Made by a program: the position numbers and the translations under genes. 64,000 nucleotides of DNA from a virus. Shown piece after piece: positions 46,698 through 55,267 of the stretch; position 1 is the first letter of the stretch; the number at the start of each line of letters is the position of its first letter. The notes under the pieces are model-generated. The model did not search any database, was not told the DNA's origin, and was given only the letters and a program-made list of their open reading frames with translations. The DNA lies in IMG/VR virus record IMGVR_UViG_3300046002_005654, positions 1 to 64,000 of that record; one strand, given 5' to 3'.

Positions 46698-47252
46698 TTA
46701 AACACATGTGTTTATTTCTGCTATTTTTCCGTCATTATCTATTCTAAATGAATTTCCATCTATTCCTTCTTTATACCATAAATTTCCAGAACCAACAGGA
46801 GTTGATAAACTAGGAGATAGATACATTTGAACTCCAATATCAAGTACACTTACTGATGTATATAAAGTTAAATCAAAAGAAGTCATTGGACATGTTAATG
46901 AAAACGACTCTCTTCCTGGATTTGTAAAGAACCAAGAATATGAAACTGCACAATTTTGTATTTCAGCAATTTGTCCTGATGAATTAATTCTATATGAAAA
47001 TCCATCATATTCATATTTATACCATAAATTACCATAAGATACTATATTTGTTAATAATGTATCAGTATATAGTTGAGTACCTACGGTTAGCGGACTTGTG
47101 CTTGAATAAAAAGTTATATCATAAAGAGTTGCTAAACAAGAAGTTGTGTAGACAGAAGCTCCTGGACTTGAAAAGTTATATGAATAATAAGATGGAGGAG
47201 CAATTACTATTCCATCTGATTGTCTATATATATTTTTTTTAAATTCATTCAT
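46698..47252 (-). CDS. Fibre-region protein made of two homologous domains (184 aa)
   Basis: Two tandem units of about 65 residues are clear: DITFYSSTSPLTVGTQLYTD...GNLWYKYEYDGFSYRI...GQIAEIQNC and DLTLYTSVSVLDIGVQMYLS...GNLWYKEGIDGNSFRI...GKIAEINTC. Each starts after a cysteine (CLATLYD, CPMTSFD) and ends with one. The shared elements are LYT, VG-Q-Y, GNLWYK, DG-S-RI and G-IAEI. The repeated beta unit with a cysteine pair suggests a binding module. Start and stop abut its neighbours. Confidence 0.68.
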   Translation of the reverse strand: MNEFKKNIYRQSDGIVIAPPSYYSYNFSSPGASVYTTSCLATLYDITFYSSTSPLTVGTQLYTDTLLTNIVSYGNLWYKYEYDGFSYRINSSGQIAEIQNCAVSYSWFFTNPGRESFSLTCPMTSFDLTLYTSVSVLDIGVQMYLSPSLSTPVGSGNLWYKEGIDGNSFRIDNDGKIAEINTCV

Positions 47253-48502
47253 TATACTTTTGTATTACCTAGTAAATAAAATGTATTAGTAGTTCCTTCT
47301 TGATCTATTGAAGTATTATAATATTGTCCTTTAGATTTTAATCCGGTAGGATTATATATAGTTGTTCCAGAAGCCACAAATGTAACATCAGCAGTTCCCT
47401 TTTGAATAAATCCAACAAATATATTTACCAATAATCCAGTAGGTATTGTTATATTTATTGGAGTAGTTCCATTATTAATTATTATAGTATAGTTATTGTC
47501 AGCACTTGTTAACACATAAGATGCTGTTATAATTTTTTGTAAATTTGTTGGAATTTTAGATTCCAAATATTCTCTAGTCACAACAGCCTTACCTGTTGAT
47601 TCAGATGTTATTAAAGCATTTGTTACAGAAGGTAAAGTTGCTACTCCATTCATTCTTACAATAAGCGCATCGCTTCTTGAAAATACTGGATATGTGTCAT
47701 CATTATCTGTTATAACCCCATTACCAACTACAAATATTGCTTTTGTTGATTCGTTATTTGTTAATAATGAGCCTACTATTGTATTAGCCGCTTGCCCAAC
47801 TACAGTTACTATTTGACCTGTAACATTATGGCCAACACCTAGTAGGCTAACTATTTGACCAGCTGACGTTAAATTTACACCAGTTGCAAATCCATATTCG
47901 CTAGAATTATTAATTAAACTTCCTATAGTTCCGCTAGCAAATCCAGATGTTATTACGTCATCTCCTATAGATATTGAATTAGTTCCTGTAGTTCCTCTTA
48001 TAGTTGATATGCCTGTAGATGTACTAAAATCAACAGAGTCTAATCCTATTGGTCCAAAATTTAATGGATTTCTTCCTCTTATTATAAAACCTACTCCGCT
48101 TCCTTCGTCAATAGCTTGAAAAGGAGGTAATATAATTGTAGGCTTATTTAATATTTCAGAAACTCCTGAAGTAGCATTCCAATCAGATTTAACCTGACTA
48201 GTTACAGTTGTTGGAAAAAAGTTATAAACCTTGTTTGAATATGTTATTCCAAAAGCAACTATTCCATTTGGATATGTGTAGTTTGTAGTTCTTAATCCAA
48301 TCTCGCCTCCAACTACCTCTCTCCATTCGTATCTAGTACCTTCTTGTATACAATAAAACGTACATCCTTGAACATACGTAAACGCTAGATTGTCACTTAA
48401 TCCAAGATCCTTTAATGCAGCTTCGTTCTGAATATATGTCTTAACGTCTAAAGGAATTTGTGTTGTTATTTTTAACCCTAAAGGTATATTTGAATAATCC
48501 AT
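47252..48502 (-). CDS. Fibre / host-attachment protein with beta-roll-like segment (416 aa)
   Basis: The N-terminal 100 residues are globular with Trp/Tyr-rich segments and an FYCIQEGTRYEW motif. Residues about 160-265 are Gly/Thr/Ile/Val-rich repeats (TNSISIGDDVI, FATGVNLTSAG, GHNVTGQIV) like a parallel beta structure. The C-terminus, with ADVTFVASGTTIYNPTGL and KGQYYNT, is a small beta domain common in phage fibre tips. It sits in the fibre operon overlapping its neighbours by one base. Confidence 0.7.
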   Translation of the reverse strand: MDYSNIPLGLKITTQIPLDVKTYIQNEAALKDLGLSDNLAFTYVQGCTFYCIQEGTRYEWREVVGGEIGLRTTNYTYPNGIVAFGITYSNKVYNFFPTTVTSQVKSDWNATSGVSEILNKPTIILPPFQAIDEGSGVGFIIRGRNPLNFGPIGLDSVDFSTSTGISTIRGTTGTNSISIGDDVITSGFASGTIGSLINNSSEYGFATGVNLTSAGQIVSLLGVGHNVTGQIVTVVGQAANTIVGSLLTNNESTKAIFVVGNGVITDNDDTYPVFSRSDALIVRMNGVATLPSVTNALITSESTGKAVVTREYLESKIPTNLQKIITASYVLTSADNNYTIIINNGTTPINITIPTGLLVNIFVGFIQKGTADVTFVASGTTIYNPTGLKSKGQYYNTSIDQEGTTNTFYLLGNTKV

Positions 48503-49155
48503 TACGTAAGTTTTTGTATTATGAATTTAATATCTCCATACGAATAAACATTAGTAGATACAAATAAAGTTGTGTTTATACTATCTATAAAAGTTTTTGT
48601 AAACCCAGAAGTAACATCAATATTTAAAGCATTTAATATTTTAAATGTTGATGTTGTTTTTGTATCTGTTATTGCAAAACATATTCTACCTATTGTTGTA
48701 TATGGTATTGTTTTTCCAGAAGCAAATACAGTTAATGTATCACTTTGTTTTGATTGTAAAAATCCTTTGTCATCTACTTTTAAAACAACATCAGCATTTG
48801 TTACATAATAATCAGCCTCTTGCCAATAAAATATTTCTTGAAATGATTGGTATGTATTACAATCTAAAAATTCAGCTTGAATAAATACTGGTTTTGGGCT
48901 TCTTTTATCTTGAGGCAAAACCATTGGCATACATGTATTTTTAGATGTAGTAAGTATTCTATTATAAAGATTTGTTAATGTTCTTCTATTAGGTTGTGAT
49001 AAAGACGTATAACACGCTCCTAACAGCTTATATATAGCTTCTAGTATATATGGATCACTTGAGTTTAGTTTGCCTGTTAAACGAGCTTTTCTATATGTTT
49101 TTTCAAGAGAGCCTATTATAACTGAAACATGTCCTTTTTCATTTATTTCTGCCAT
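48502..49155 (-). CDS. Fibre-region structural protein (217 aa)
   Basis: A helical N-terminus (EKTYRKARLTGKLNSSDPYI, EAIYKLLGACYTSL) is followed by a beta-rich C-terminal two-thirds. No catalytic motif. It is situated between the cysteine-rich 192-residue protein and the 416-residue fibre. The helical start may connect fibres to the tail. Family not recognised. Confidence 0.6.
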   Translation of the reverse strand: MAEINEKGHVSVIIGSLEKTYRKARLTGKLNSSDPYILEAIYKLLGACYTSLSQPNRRTLTNLYNRILTTSKNTCMPMVLPQDKRSPKPVFIQAEFLDCNTYQSFQEIFYWQEADYYVTNADVVLKVDDKGFLQSKQSDTLTVFASGKTIPYTTIGRICFAITDTKTTSTFKILNALNIDVTSGFTKTFIDSINTTLFVSTNVYSYGDIKFIIQKLT

Positions 49156-49160
49156 TTGTA

Positions 49161-49739
49161 TTAAGCTTGTATATATCCACTACAAGTAGTGCAATCTATA
49201 GGTATGCAATCAGTACATGGAGTAAGAGTACAAAGTTTTTGCAACTTAGTTACCATTTGAGATGCTTGAGTATAGTATCCTATTTGTAGTGCTTTAATAA
49301 CACTATCAATTAACATATTAATAGTTATTACCATTTGATTAGATTTATTTTTATCGCAATCCACACAATTAGTTATCTCTAATTCTAAAAGAAAACTAAG
49401 TAAGCAGTAGTAGTATGGTGTTAGATTATATGTAACCCCAGTTACTGGAGATTGACAATCTTGACATCCAGGAGTATCAATATATGTGCTTTCTACTTCC
49501 ATATAAACAATATCTTTAAATATTGTTAATCCAACATCAGTAGCGTTTATAATCAAAACTTCTCTTTCATTAACTTTTAATAAGTTAGATGTTAAATCTA
49601 TAGCTAAAGAATAATCTTTATAGTCTAACATAGTCCATACCAAAAGCGTAGAAATATTATAAGTTAAGTTTGTTTGAACATCAATAGCTAGTTGCGTACC
49701 ATTAGTTATTATTTCAAAATTATTGATGGTTATAGCCAT
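49161..49739 (-). CDS. Cysteine-rich fibre-region protein (192 aa)
   Basis: The N-terminal half is beta-rich. The C-terminal half contains CQDC, CVDC, CTDC and CTTC motifs with helices between, so up to four CxxC pairs could form zinc knuckles or disulphides. It is the first gene after a strong terminator that follows the 335-residue structural gene, and no promoter was found in the 102-base gap, so it probably depends on readthrough. A structural or assembly role is inferred from context. Confidence 0.62.
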   Translation of the reverse strand: MAITINNFEIITNGTQLAIDVQTNLTYNISTLLVWTMLDYKDYSLAIDLTSNLLKVNEREVLIINATDVGLTIFKDIVYMEVESTYIDTPGCQDCQSPVTGVTYNLTPYYYCLLSFLLELEITNCVDCDKNKSNQMVITINMLIDSVIKALQIGYYTQASQMVTKLQKLCTLTPCTDCIPIDCTTCSGYIQA

Positions 49740-49782
49740 ATCATTATATTTAAATTATTATTTAAGTATTTCATGTTTATGC

Positions 49783-49817
49783 AAAAAAAAAGGAAAGAAG
49801 ATTTGTTCTTCTTCCCT
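49783..49817 (-). terminator. Intrinsic terminator after the 335-aa structural gene
   Basis: On the minus strand an 11-bp purine/pyrimidine stem (49807-49817 with 49791-49801, one G-U pair) with a 5-base loop is followed by nine U's (49783-49791). It stands 25 bases after the structural gene stop and 44 bases before the fibre run. Confidence 0.85.
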
Positions 49818-49841
49818 TTTTAGGTATTATTTAATTAATTA

Positions 49842-50849
49842 CTATACTACAGCTAAGTCAGCTGGAACGGCTACTCTAGAACCTACAGATGTACGTAGAT
49901 TTGCAAGAACTGTATTTGTAGCAGCATTGTTTGCTGGCAAATTAGTTACTTTGTCTACAAGTATTGTAAGTACTTTATATTGACGTTCAACAGATGTTTC
50001 TTTTCTTGTTGAATAATGTTTAATTTGAATTGTATTATAGAATCCTGTTGGAGATGCGTAGTATGGAGTTCCAAAGTCAGCAGGATAACCTGTTTGACGA
50101 TAAACTTCATACTTCATACCTTTAACAAACCATTCAAAGTTAACTGCAAATTTTCCAGTTCCTGAACCAGGAGAGGCTTGATTAGTTACTACAGGAACAA
50201 CAAGACCACTATTAGTAGCTGGTTGAGTAGTGTCATATGCATTTAAGAATGATTTACCAAGAACATCAAATTCAATTTGTTTTCCGATAAGTTTACCAGC
50301 AGAGAATTTTTGTACTTTACTAGTAATAGTAAATGTAGCAGCTCCAGTAGAAACAACAGCTAATTCAAAGTTACCTCTTTTAATAAGATTTTTTTGAAGA
50401 GACAAAAGTAATCCGTCTTTAATAGCAGTAGTTGTTTCAGCAGAAACACCAGTTACATAGAACCCTTGAACTATTGCAAAATTTTCAGGAGATAAAGATC
50501 CACCATCATTGTAAATTCTACATTCAATTTCATATGTAGTAGCAGCAGTAGCTGTACCAACTGTAACAGTAACTAATTTTTGAACTTCAGCAGCGTATTC
50601 TTTAAGTGTAATTTTTTCAATTAAAGAAGGATCAACAACATCTGAAAACTCATAATCTAATCCTTTAGAAGCATCTCCACTAGTTTTTTGTAAATAGCTA
50701 AATGGAAGTCCATCAGCAATAATAACTCCTTGACTAGATACTGCTTTGATTTCTTTATCAGAGGCTGAAGCAATAAATGTTTTTGTAGTAGTTTCTGTGG
50801 CGACAGCATTTCCTATAATTAATTCACCAACTTGATTTGGTCCGTACAT
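49842..50849 (-). CDS. Abundant structural protein of the head or tail (335 aa)
   Basis: A Val/Thr/Ala-rich beta protein beginning MYGPNQVGELIIGNAV. Features include a TPYYASPTGFYNTIQIKHYSTRKETSVERQYKV-type segment near the C-terminus (about 265-297) and an acidic N-terminal third. Position three genes after the capsid protein and ahead of a strong terminator suggests high expression, as for a head auxiliary or tail component. I could not decide between head decoration and tail protein. No enzyme motif. Confidence 0.62.
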   Translation of the reverse strand: MYGPNQVGELIIGNAVATETTTKTFIASASDKEIKAVSSQGVIIADGLPFSYLQKTSGDASKGLDYEFSDVVDPSLIEKITLKEYAAEVQKLVTVTVGTATAATTYEIECRIYNDGGSLSPENFAIVQGFYVTGVSAETTTAIKDGLLLSLQKNLIKRGNFELAVVSTGAATFTITSKVQKFSAGKLIGKQIEFDVLGKSFLNAYDTTQPATNSGLVVPVVTNQASPGSGTGKFAVNFEWFVKGMKYEVYRQTGYPADFGTPYYASPTGFYNTIQIKHYSTRKETSVERQYKVLTILVDKVTNLPANNAATNTVLANLRTSVGSRVAVPADLAVV

Positions 50850-50869
50850 ATTTTATGTTTTATTTATTA

Positions 50870-51607
50870 TTATTCATTTCTTTGATCTATCTGAACTTTA
50901 CTTTCTAGTCCAGATGGTTTGTAATCTCTTAATGCTAATTCAACAGCTCTATCAATTATTTCTCTTTGAAATTCATCAGATAATATGCAAGTTTGCATAG
51001 CGGTAACTCCATCAATACTTAATCCTTCACCAGGAAAAGTAGTTGCTAGATTGGATAATACTATTGGAGGAGGAAACATTATATATCTTAAATGATACTC
51101 AGATATAGTATATGGGCTTATGAGCTCAACAACTTTATCATTTCCTATTTTTGACATATCCATTCTCCACACAGCAGAACTATCTGGTTTTTTAAAAGGA
51201 TTACTTATTTGTATTGTAAACTCGTCATGCGTCTTTACTATTACATTTAAGGTGTTACCATTGTAACAATCTGTAGTAGATATTTTAGCATCTTCATATA
51301 CAATAAGAAAAACGTCATTTGGTATTTTGAAAAATTTTGAATCAGAATGTAGATGCGACGTTGAAGTTACAATTTGTGTAGACTTATAATCTTTAATAAG
51401 TTCCTTTAAATCAACTCTTCTTTTTTCTGAATTCTCAAATCCTTCTCTATACTTATTGCCGTTTGGATTATAATTATTTTTAACTAATTCTAATTGTGCT
51501 TTTGTAAGATAAACAGATAATTCATAATCATCAATGTTCGGAGCAGACATAGTCGCAATTGCATTATAATGAATTTGAAATTCGTTTTTTATCTCGGTTG
51601 TAGTCAT
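50870..51607 (-). CDS. Connector / ring protein near the portal (245 aa)
   Basis: The N-terminus (MTTTEIKNEFQIHYNAIATMSAPNID, then LSVYLTKAQLELVKNNYNP) and the central beta segments are of the type seen in crAss-like head-to-tail connector proteins encoded just after the capsid gene. A FPPPIVLS turn (about 185) and a helical C-terminus (EFQREIIDRAVELALRDYK) fit an adaptor. It lies 2 bases after the previous gene. Identity as a connector is from pattern and gene order. Confidence 0.66.
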   Translation of the reverse strand: MTTTEIKNEFQIHYNAIATMSAPNIDDYELSVYLTKAQLELVKNNYNPNGNKYREGFENSEKRRVDLKELIKDYKSTQIVTSTSHLHSDSKFFKIPNDVFLIVYEDAKISTTDCYNGNTLNVIVKTHDEFTIQISNPFKKPDSSAVWRMDMSKIGNDKVVELISPYTISEYHLRYIMFPPPIVLSNLATTFPGEGLSIDGVTAMQTCILSDEFQREIIDRAVELALRDYKPSGLESKVQIDQRNE

Positions 51608-51609
51608 AA

Positions 51610-52461
51610 TTATTTTTTATTACCAAGTAACTTAGCTTCTATAAAAGATCTAACGTCTTGATGTTTTGGATTATCTATATAGGCAATTGTATTTTCAAAT
51701 GTTGGTATTTGACTGTTTTCACATAAATCTAATCCATCATTAGTAGAATATTTATTACCTGTTTTAATTATAATTCCTTTTTCAATTGCATCGTTAATTA
51801 AGAACTTAGTATCTAAAGTTTTATCTTTCATTAGCAAAACAAATGATTCTGGTTTTTCATCAATAAATTGTTCTACCTTAGCTTGAACCCATTTCAATGT
51901 AGTTTCTTTTGAAATTGGTTTATTAGTAAGTATTGCTAGAATTTTTATTAATTTATCTTTGTCGTCTTCGATTTTTCCATAAAGCTTGAAAGCTTCTTTT
52001 TTATTATCGAATCCAATTTTCTTTTCAGTTAACTCTTCATCAGCAGAAGTAATAACAAACTGATATGTTTGTTTTAAGTTTCTTTCTGCCCAAGTAGGAG
52101 CTATATCATTTTTTAAATATGTAAGAATCTTATATGATATATAATCAATAGGATTGCTTAGCTGTAATAAATTATCATCTTTATATAATGAAACTTGGTG
52201 ATCATACCAAAAATCTCCATATACTGATAAATCTAATCCAGTTAAAGCTTCTAAATATTCTTTTTCTTCTTTAGTCAATACATTGGCTATAGAATTATTT
52301 TTTAGTAATGGAGCTTGAAATTTCTTCACTGAACCATTAAGCATCCCTCCAGATATAACGTGATCTTCACCAACGTTAGATGCCATACCTTTTTTTCTTT
52401 TAATATACTTTACCGTGATAGTTGTATCAGGTAATGTAAACGTACTTTCTTTTACTTCCAT
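51610..52461 (-). CDS. Structural protein following the capsid gene (283 aa)
   Basis: I set the start at 52461 (MEVKESTF), because the longer frame begins inside the terminator hairpin and the ATG is preceded by GGGAGAATTATA, a rare Shine-Dalgarno-like leader for this genome. The protein has a beta-rich N-terminus with a basic YIKRKKG, a tryptophan-containing middle (DFWYDHQ), and a helical C-terminus. Gene order suggests a conserved crAss-like head or connector accessory protein. No domain recognised. Confidence 0.65.
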   Translation of the reverse strand: MEVKESTFTLPDTTITVKYIKRKKGMASNVGEDHVISGGMLNGSVKKFQAPLLKNNSIANVLTKEEKEYLEALTGLDLSVYGDFWYDHQVSLYKDDNLLQLSNPIDYISYKILTYLKNDIAPTWAERNLKQTYQFVITSADEELTEKKIGFDNKKEAFKLYGKIEDDKDKLIKILAILTNKPISKETTLKWVQAKVEQFIDEKPESFVLLMKDKTLDTKFLINDAIEKGIIIKTGNKYSTNDGLDLCENSQIPTFENTIAYIDNPKHQDVRSFIEAKLLGNKK

Positions 52462-52482
52462 TATAATTCTCCCTTTTAGTTT

Positions 52483-52515
52483 AAAAAAAAGGGGATGTAT
52501 TTGTAGCACATCCCC
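52483..52515 (-). terminator. Intrinsic terminator after the major capsid gene
   Basis: On the minus strand an 8-bp stem GGGGATGT/ACATCCCC (52508-52515 with 52491-52498) with a 9-base loop is followed by eight U's (52483-52490). It lies 19 bases after the capsid stop and would end most capsid transcripts. Confidence 0.88.
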
Positions 52516-52534
52516 AATAAGCTATTATTTAATA

Positions 52535-54040
52535 TTATCCTAGTAATGCAGGAATTAATGAAGCTGTACGAGAAGGATCTTTTACCATCGCTCCTGTTCC
52601 GCACATAGCAGTCATTGTAGCTGAATCTTCCATCAACTGCATGATACCACCTCTACGCCCAGAGAATGGATCACGAATACCTGCCATATAACCTCTTAAC
52701 TCATCATCACCACGAACTTTGATTTTTTGGATGTTTGGTTCTTCCATAGATCCGATATATAAGATATCATATCTGTAAGACTCAGCAACCCCACCATCTG
52801 GGTGAAGAATTTTGTTACGAACTTTATCATCATACATTGGATCAACTTCCAACATAATATGAATGTTATTAGGCGCTCTCCATTCTGTGAATTGGAAACC
52901 TCCTTGAAATGAATTATCATGGAATTTAGAAGAAACTCCTTTAATTGCATTTTGGTTGGTGTTATCAAACATTGATTTCCATCCTGATGCAGCAGCAGTT
53001 GCAGCTCTGTTAAATTGAGCAGCTCCTCTTTCTCCTGTACGTAACATGAATTTTCTTTCGTCAAAATCCAATTTACCTTCTGATAATTCAGAAAGAACAT
53101 CTTCTAAAAGACGCATTGAGAAACGGTTATAAGAAATAGTATTAGACACTTCCATTTGCTCACGAATACCAGAACCAGCTTTAATTTCAATATTAGAAGC
53201 TCCTTTATTCAAGAAACGACCATTTTCATCACGGTTAGTTTTTCCGAACATGATGGTACGAGATTTAATACGTGACAATGCTTTTTCAAACTGCCAGTAA
53301 ACCTCTTGCATCCAAGTTGTTGATTTATGTACTTTTCCTGTATTAGGATCACGAGTTTCGATACCTGCAAAATATACTGGCTCTACTTTAACATCAATCA
53401 TAGCTCCAGAAACTTTATGTTCCATACGAAGTGTAGAGATTGAATTTCTCATTAAATAAGGAGAAGTAAATTGAATACCAGCACCTCTTGTAGAAAGCTC
53501 GTCTTCTGTGTAAGCAGACTCAATACTGAATCTGTTTCCAGGTAAAAGTTCATCTCCAGGAATACCAGCTAGTGATTCTTGACCACCCCAAGCTTCGCAA
53601 GGATAAACATAATTTGAACCTTCTTCAAACGGCTCATCAGTAATTCTAATTTGATATACGTCTGGACGTGGTCCAGCAATAACATGCATTGCGGTAAACC
53701 ATTTTTCAGCAAATACCAATTCAAATTTACTACGAGCAATACCAACACCTACTGTATTAGTATCTACAACTCCACCAAAAGCACGTGCTTCAACAAGAGG
53801 AATATTTCTCTCGTCAGAACCAACAACTTTCCATACGAAGTCATCTGCTGTATTTAATACTTTCTCAGGGAATAAAGACAAAGTTGTATCTAAGTTTTTC
53901 ATTCCTGAACTTTGAAGTAACACAGTAGTTAACGGTGATACTAATTGTGGTTGAGATCCGAAGATAGCACCGATGTGATTTTTTAGCGTCAAGCCAGACC
54001 AAGCTTTACCTTTGGTCATTACAAACTTCCCTAAAGACAT
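52535..54040 (-). CDS. Major capsid protein
   Basis: The 501-residue length, position after scaffold and portal, and strong terminator identify it as the major capsid protein of crAss-like phages (HK97 fold by family knowledge). Residues 1-60 read MSLGKFVMTKGKAWSGLTL, then FGSQPQLVSPLTTVLLQSSG. The central region contains IAGPRPDVYQIRITDEPFEEGSNYVYP, and the C-terminus has DPFSGRRGGIMQL. CGT arginine codons are frequent here while AGA dominates the giant genes, as expected for very high expression. The leader is A-rich without a Shine-Dalgarno sequence. Confidence 0.85.
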   Translation of the reverse strand: MSLGKFVMTKGKAWSGLTLKNHIGAIFGSQPQLVSPLTTVLLQSSGMKNLDTTLSLFPEKVLNTADDFVWKVVGSDERNIPLVEARAFGGVVDTNTVGVGIARSKFELVFAEKWFTAMHVIAGPRPDVYQIRITDEPFEEGSNYVYPCEAWGGQESLAGIPGDELLPGNRFSIESAYTEDELSTRGAGIQFTSPYLMRNSISTLRMEHKVSGAMIDVKVEPVYFAGIETRDPNTGKVHKSTTWMQEVYWQFEKALSRIKSRTIMFGKTNRDENGRFLNKGASNIEIKAGSGIREQMEVSNTISYNRFSMRLLEDVLSELSEGKLDFDERKFMLRTGERGAAQFNRAATAAASGWKSMFDNTNQNAIKGVSSKFHDNSFQGGFQFTEWRAPNNIHIMLEVDPMYDDKVRNKILHPDGGVAESYRYDILYIGSMEEPNIQKIKVRGDDELRGYMAGIRDPFSGRRGGIMQLMEDSATMTAMCGTGAMVKDPSRTASLIPALLG

Positions 54041-54075
54041 AGTTTTTTTGTTTTAATTATTAATATTGTTTTTGT

Positions 54076-55152
54076 TTAGAAGACAAGTTCTGATCCAATT
54101 CCGCCATAGCTTGGTGGATCTTGAAGATAATCAGGAGTTCCGTTATCCTCGAATCTAGTTCTTCTAAGCACTTTTTCTAAATTTTTTACAGCTTTAGAAG
54201 TTACTGTTTTTGATATGCTAGATAAATCTGAAAAACCATTTGTTAATTCATAAAGGTAATACATTTTTGTGTCAAACTCAATAGGATTAACGGCTCTGTT
54301 TTGCATAAACTTATTTTGCATTTCGCCAGTAGTTGGATTTTTTGAAACAACTTCTGTCATACTTTTAAATACTCTATCCTGTAGAGCTTTAGTATTTGGT
54401 AAACCAGTGATGACTTCTTTAGAACTATATATAGTATTTTTAATTGCGTTATTAATACTTTCTTGTTCTGCAGCTTGCTCGGCTAGTTGTTGTGTATATC
54501 TGACTCTTTCTTGTTGTTCTGATCTAGCTTCAAATTCTTTTAAACTTTGAGCTGACTCAAGAGCATCTTCAATAACCATATCTTCGCCTAAGTCAATTGT
54601 CTTCCTTAGTAATTTTGTAGCTCTTTCTTCTGAAAGACCTTGATTGATATAATCTCTAAAAATAATATCCTTAGCTACATCAAGATTATCTTTTAAATAA
54701 TCTTCATCTATATTAGATAACTCTAATTGAGTTTTTCTAGATACAGCAATCTTATTAAGGTCTAAGTTTTGTAGATACTCTTCAAGTCGTTGTTCTGCCT
54801 GCAGATCAATTTCTTTTTTAAGTGCTCCTACAAAATCTTCAGAAGTCTTAATATTTTCAGAAGACTCTAACGAAGGGATGATTCCTTGTTCAAATAGAAC
54901 GTTTGAGATGGAAGAATACAGGTTGGGAGAAGAATCTACATCGGATTCATCCTCTTCGTTGTTTTCGTCTTCTTCCCCACCTACGCTCTCTGGATTTTCT
55001 TCCTCGACAGGGTTATTATTTATTTCGTCTTCTTCACTTTCGATACTACTATCTGAAGGCTCGTCATCGAAATTTTCTTCATAGTTATTATAGTCTAAAT
55101 TCAGTTCCATTCCAGAACCGAAGATATCCATTGATTCATTTTCTACTTCCAT
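54076..55152 (-). CDS. Head scaffolding protein
   Basis: The 358-residue product has a long highly acidic N-terminus (about 25-80, mostly Glu/Asp/Asn/Ser), then coiled-coil-prone helices (EEYLQNLDLNKIAVSRKTQLEL, ARSEQQERVRYTQQLAEQAAEQ) and a short basic region near the C-terminus (KNLEKVLRRTRF). It sits between portal and capsid genes, the standard place of scaffolds, and such composition fits a protein that is removed during head maturation. The ATG is preceded by GGGAGAATA and by a promoter at 55180-55210. No protease domain seen. Confidence 0.75.
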   Translation of the reverse strand: MEVENESMDIFGSGMELNLDYNNYEENFDDEPSDSSIESEEDEINNNPVEEENPESVGGEEDENNEEDESDVDSSPNLYSSISNVLFEQGIIPSLESSENIKTSEDFVGALKKEIDLQAEQRLEEYLQNLDLNKIAVSRKTQLELSNIDEDYLKDNLDVAKDIIFRDYINQGLSEERATKLLRKTIDLGEDMVIEDALESAQSLKEFEARSEQQERVRYTQQLAEQAAEQESINNAIKNTIYSSKEVITGLPNTKALQDRVFKSMTEVVSKNPTTGEMQNKFMQNRAVNPIEFDTKMYYLYELTNGFSDLSSISKTVTSKAVKNLEKVLRRTRFEDNGTPDYLQDPPSYGGIGSELVF

Positions 55153-55179
55153 TATTCTCCCATTTTAATTTATAAAGTG

Positions 55180-55210
55180 CAAATATAATCTTTTTATATA
55201 TTAAATACAA
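55180..55210 (-). promoter_or_regulatory. Promoter for the scaffold/capsid operon
   Basis: The minus strand reads TTG (55208-55210), 20 bases, TATATTTG (55180-55187). It lies in the 115-base gap between the portal stop and the scaffold start and gives the capsid genes their own supply of transcript. Confidence 0.78.
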
Positions 55211-55267
55211 TAAAAAGTTAATTTATTTTTAATTATTTCATATTACGTAATAGCATTTTATTGCTTT

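Noticed and set aside
40519-49739. Possible diversity-generating retroelement acting on the fibre genes
   Set aside because: No reverse transcriptase frame and no template/variable repeat pair was seen in the window.
52462-52509. Longer start for the post-capsid gene
   Set aside because: The extra codons lie within the terminator hairpin; the ATG at 52461 has a better leader.
52696-53100. Second minus-strand frame inside the capsid gene
   Set aside because: Same strand but out of frame with a strong coding gene; no independent support.
54878-55175. Plus-strand serine-rich frames opposite the scaffold N-terminus
   Set aside because: They are the complement of GAA/GAT-rich acidic coding sequence.
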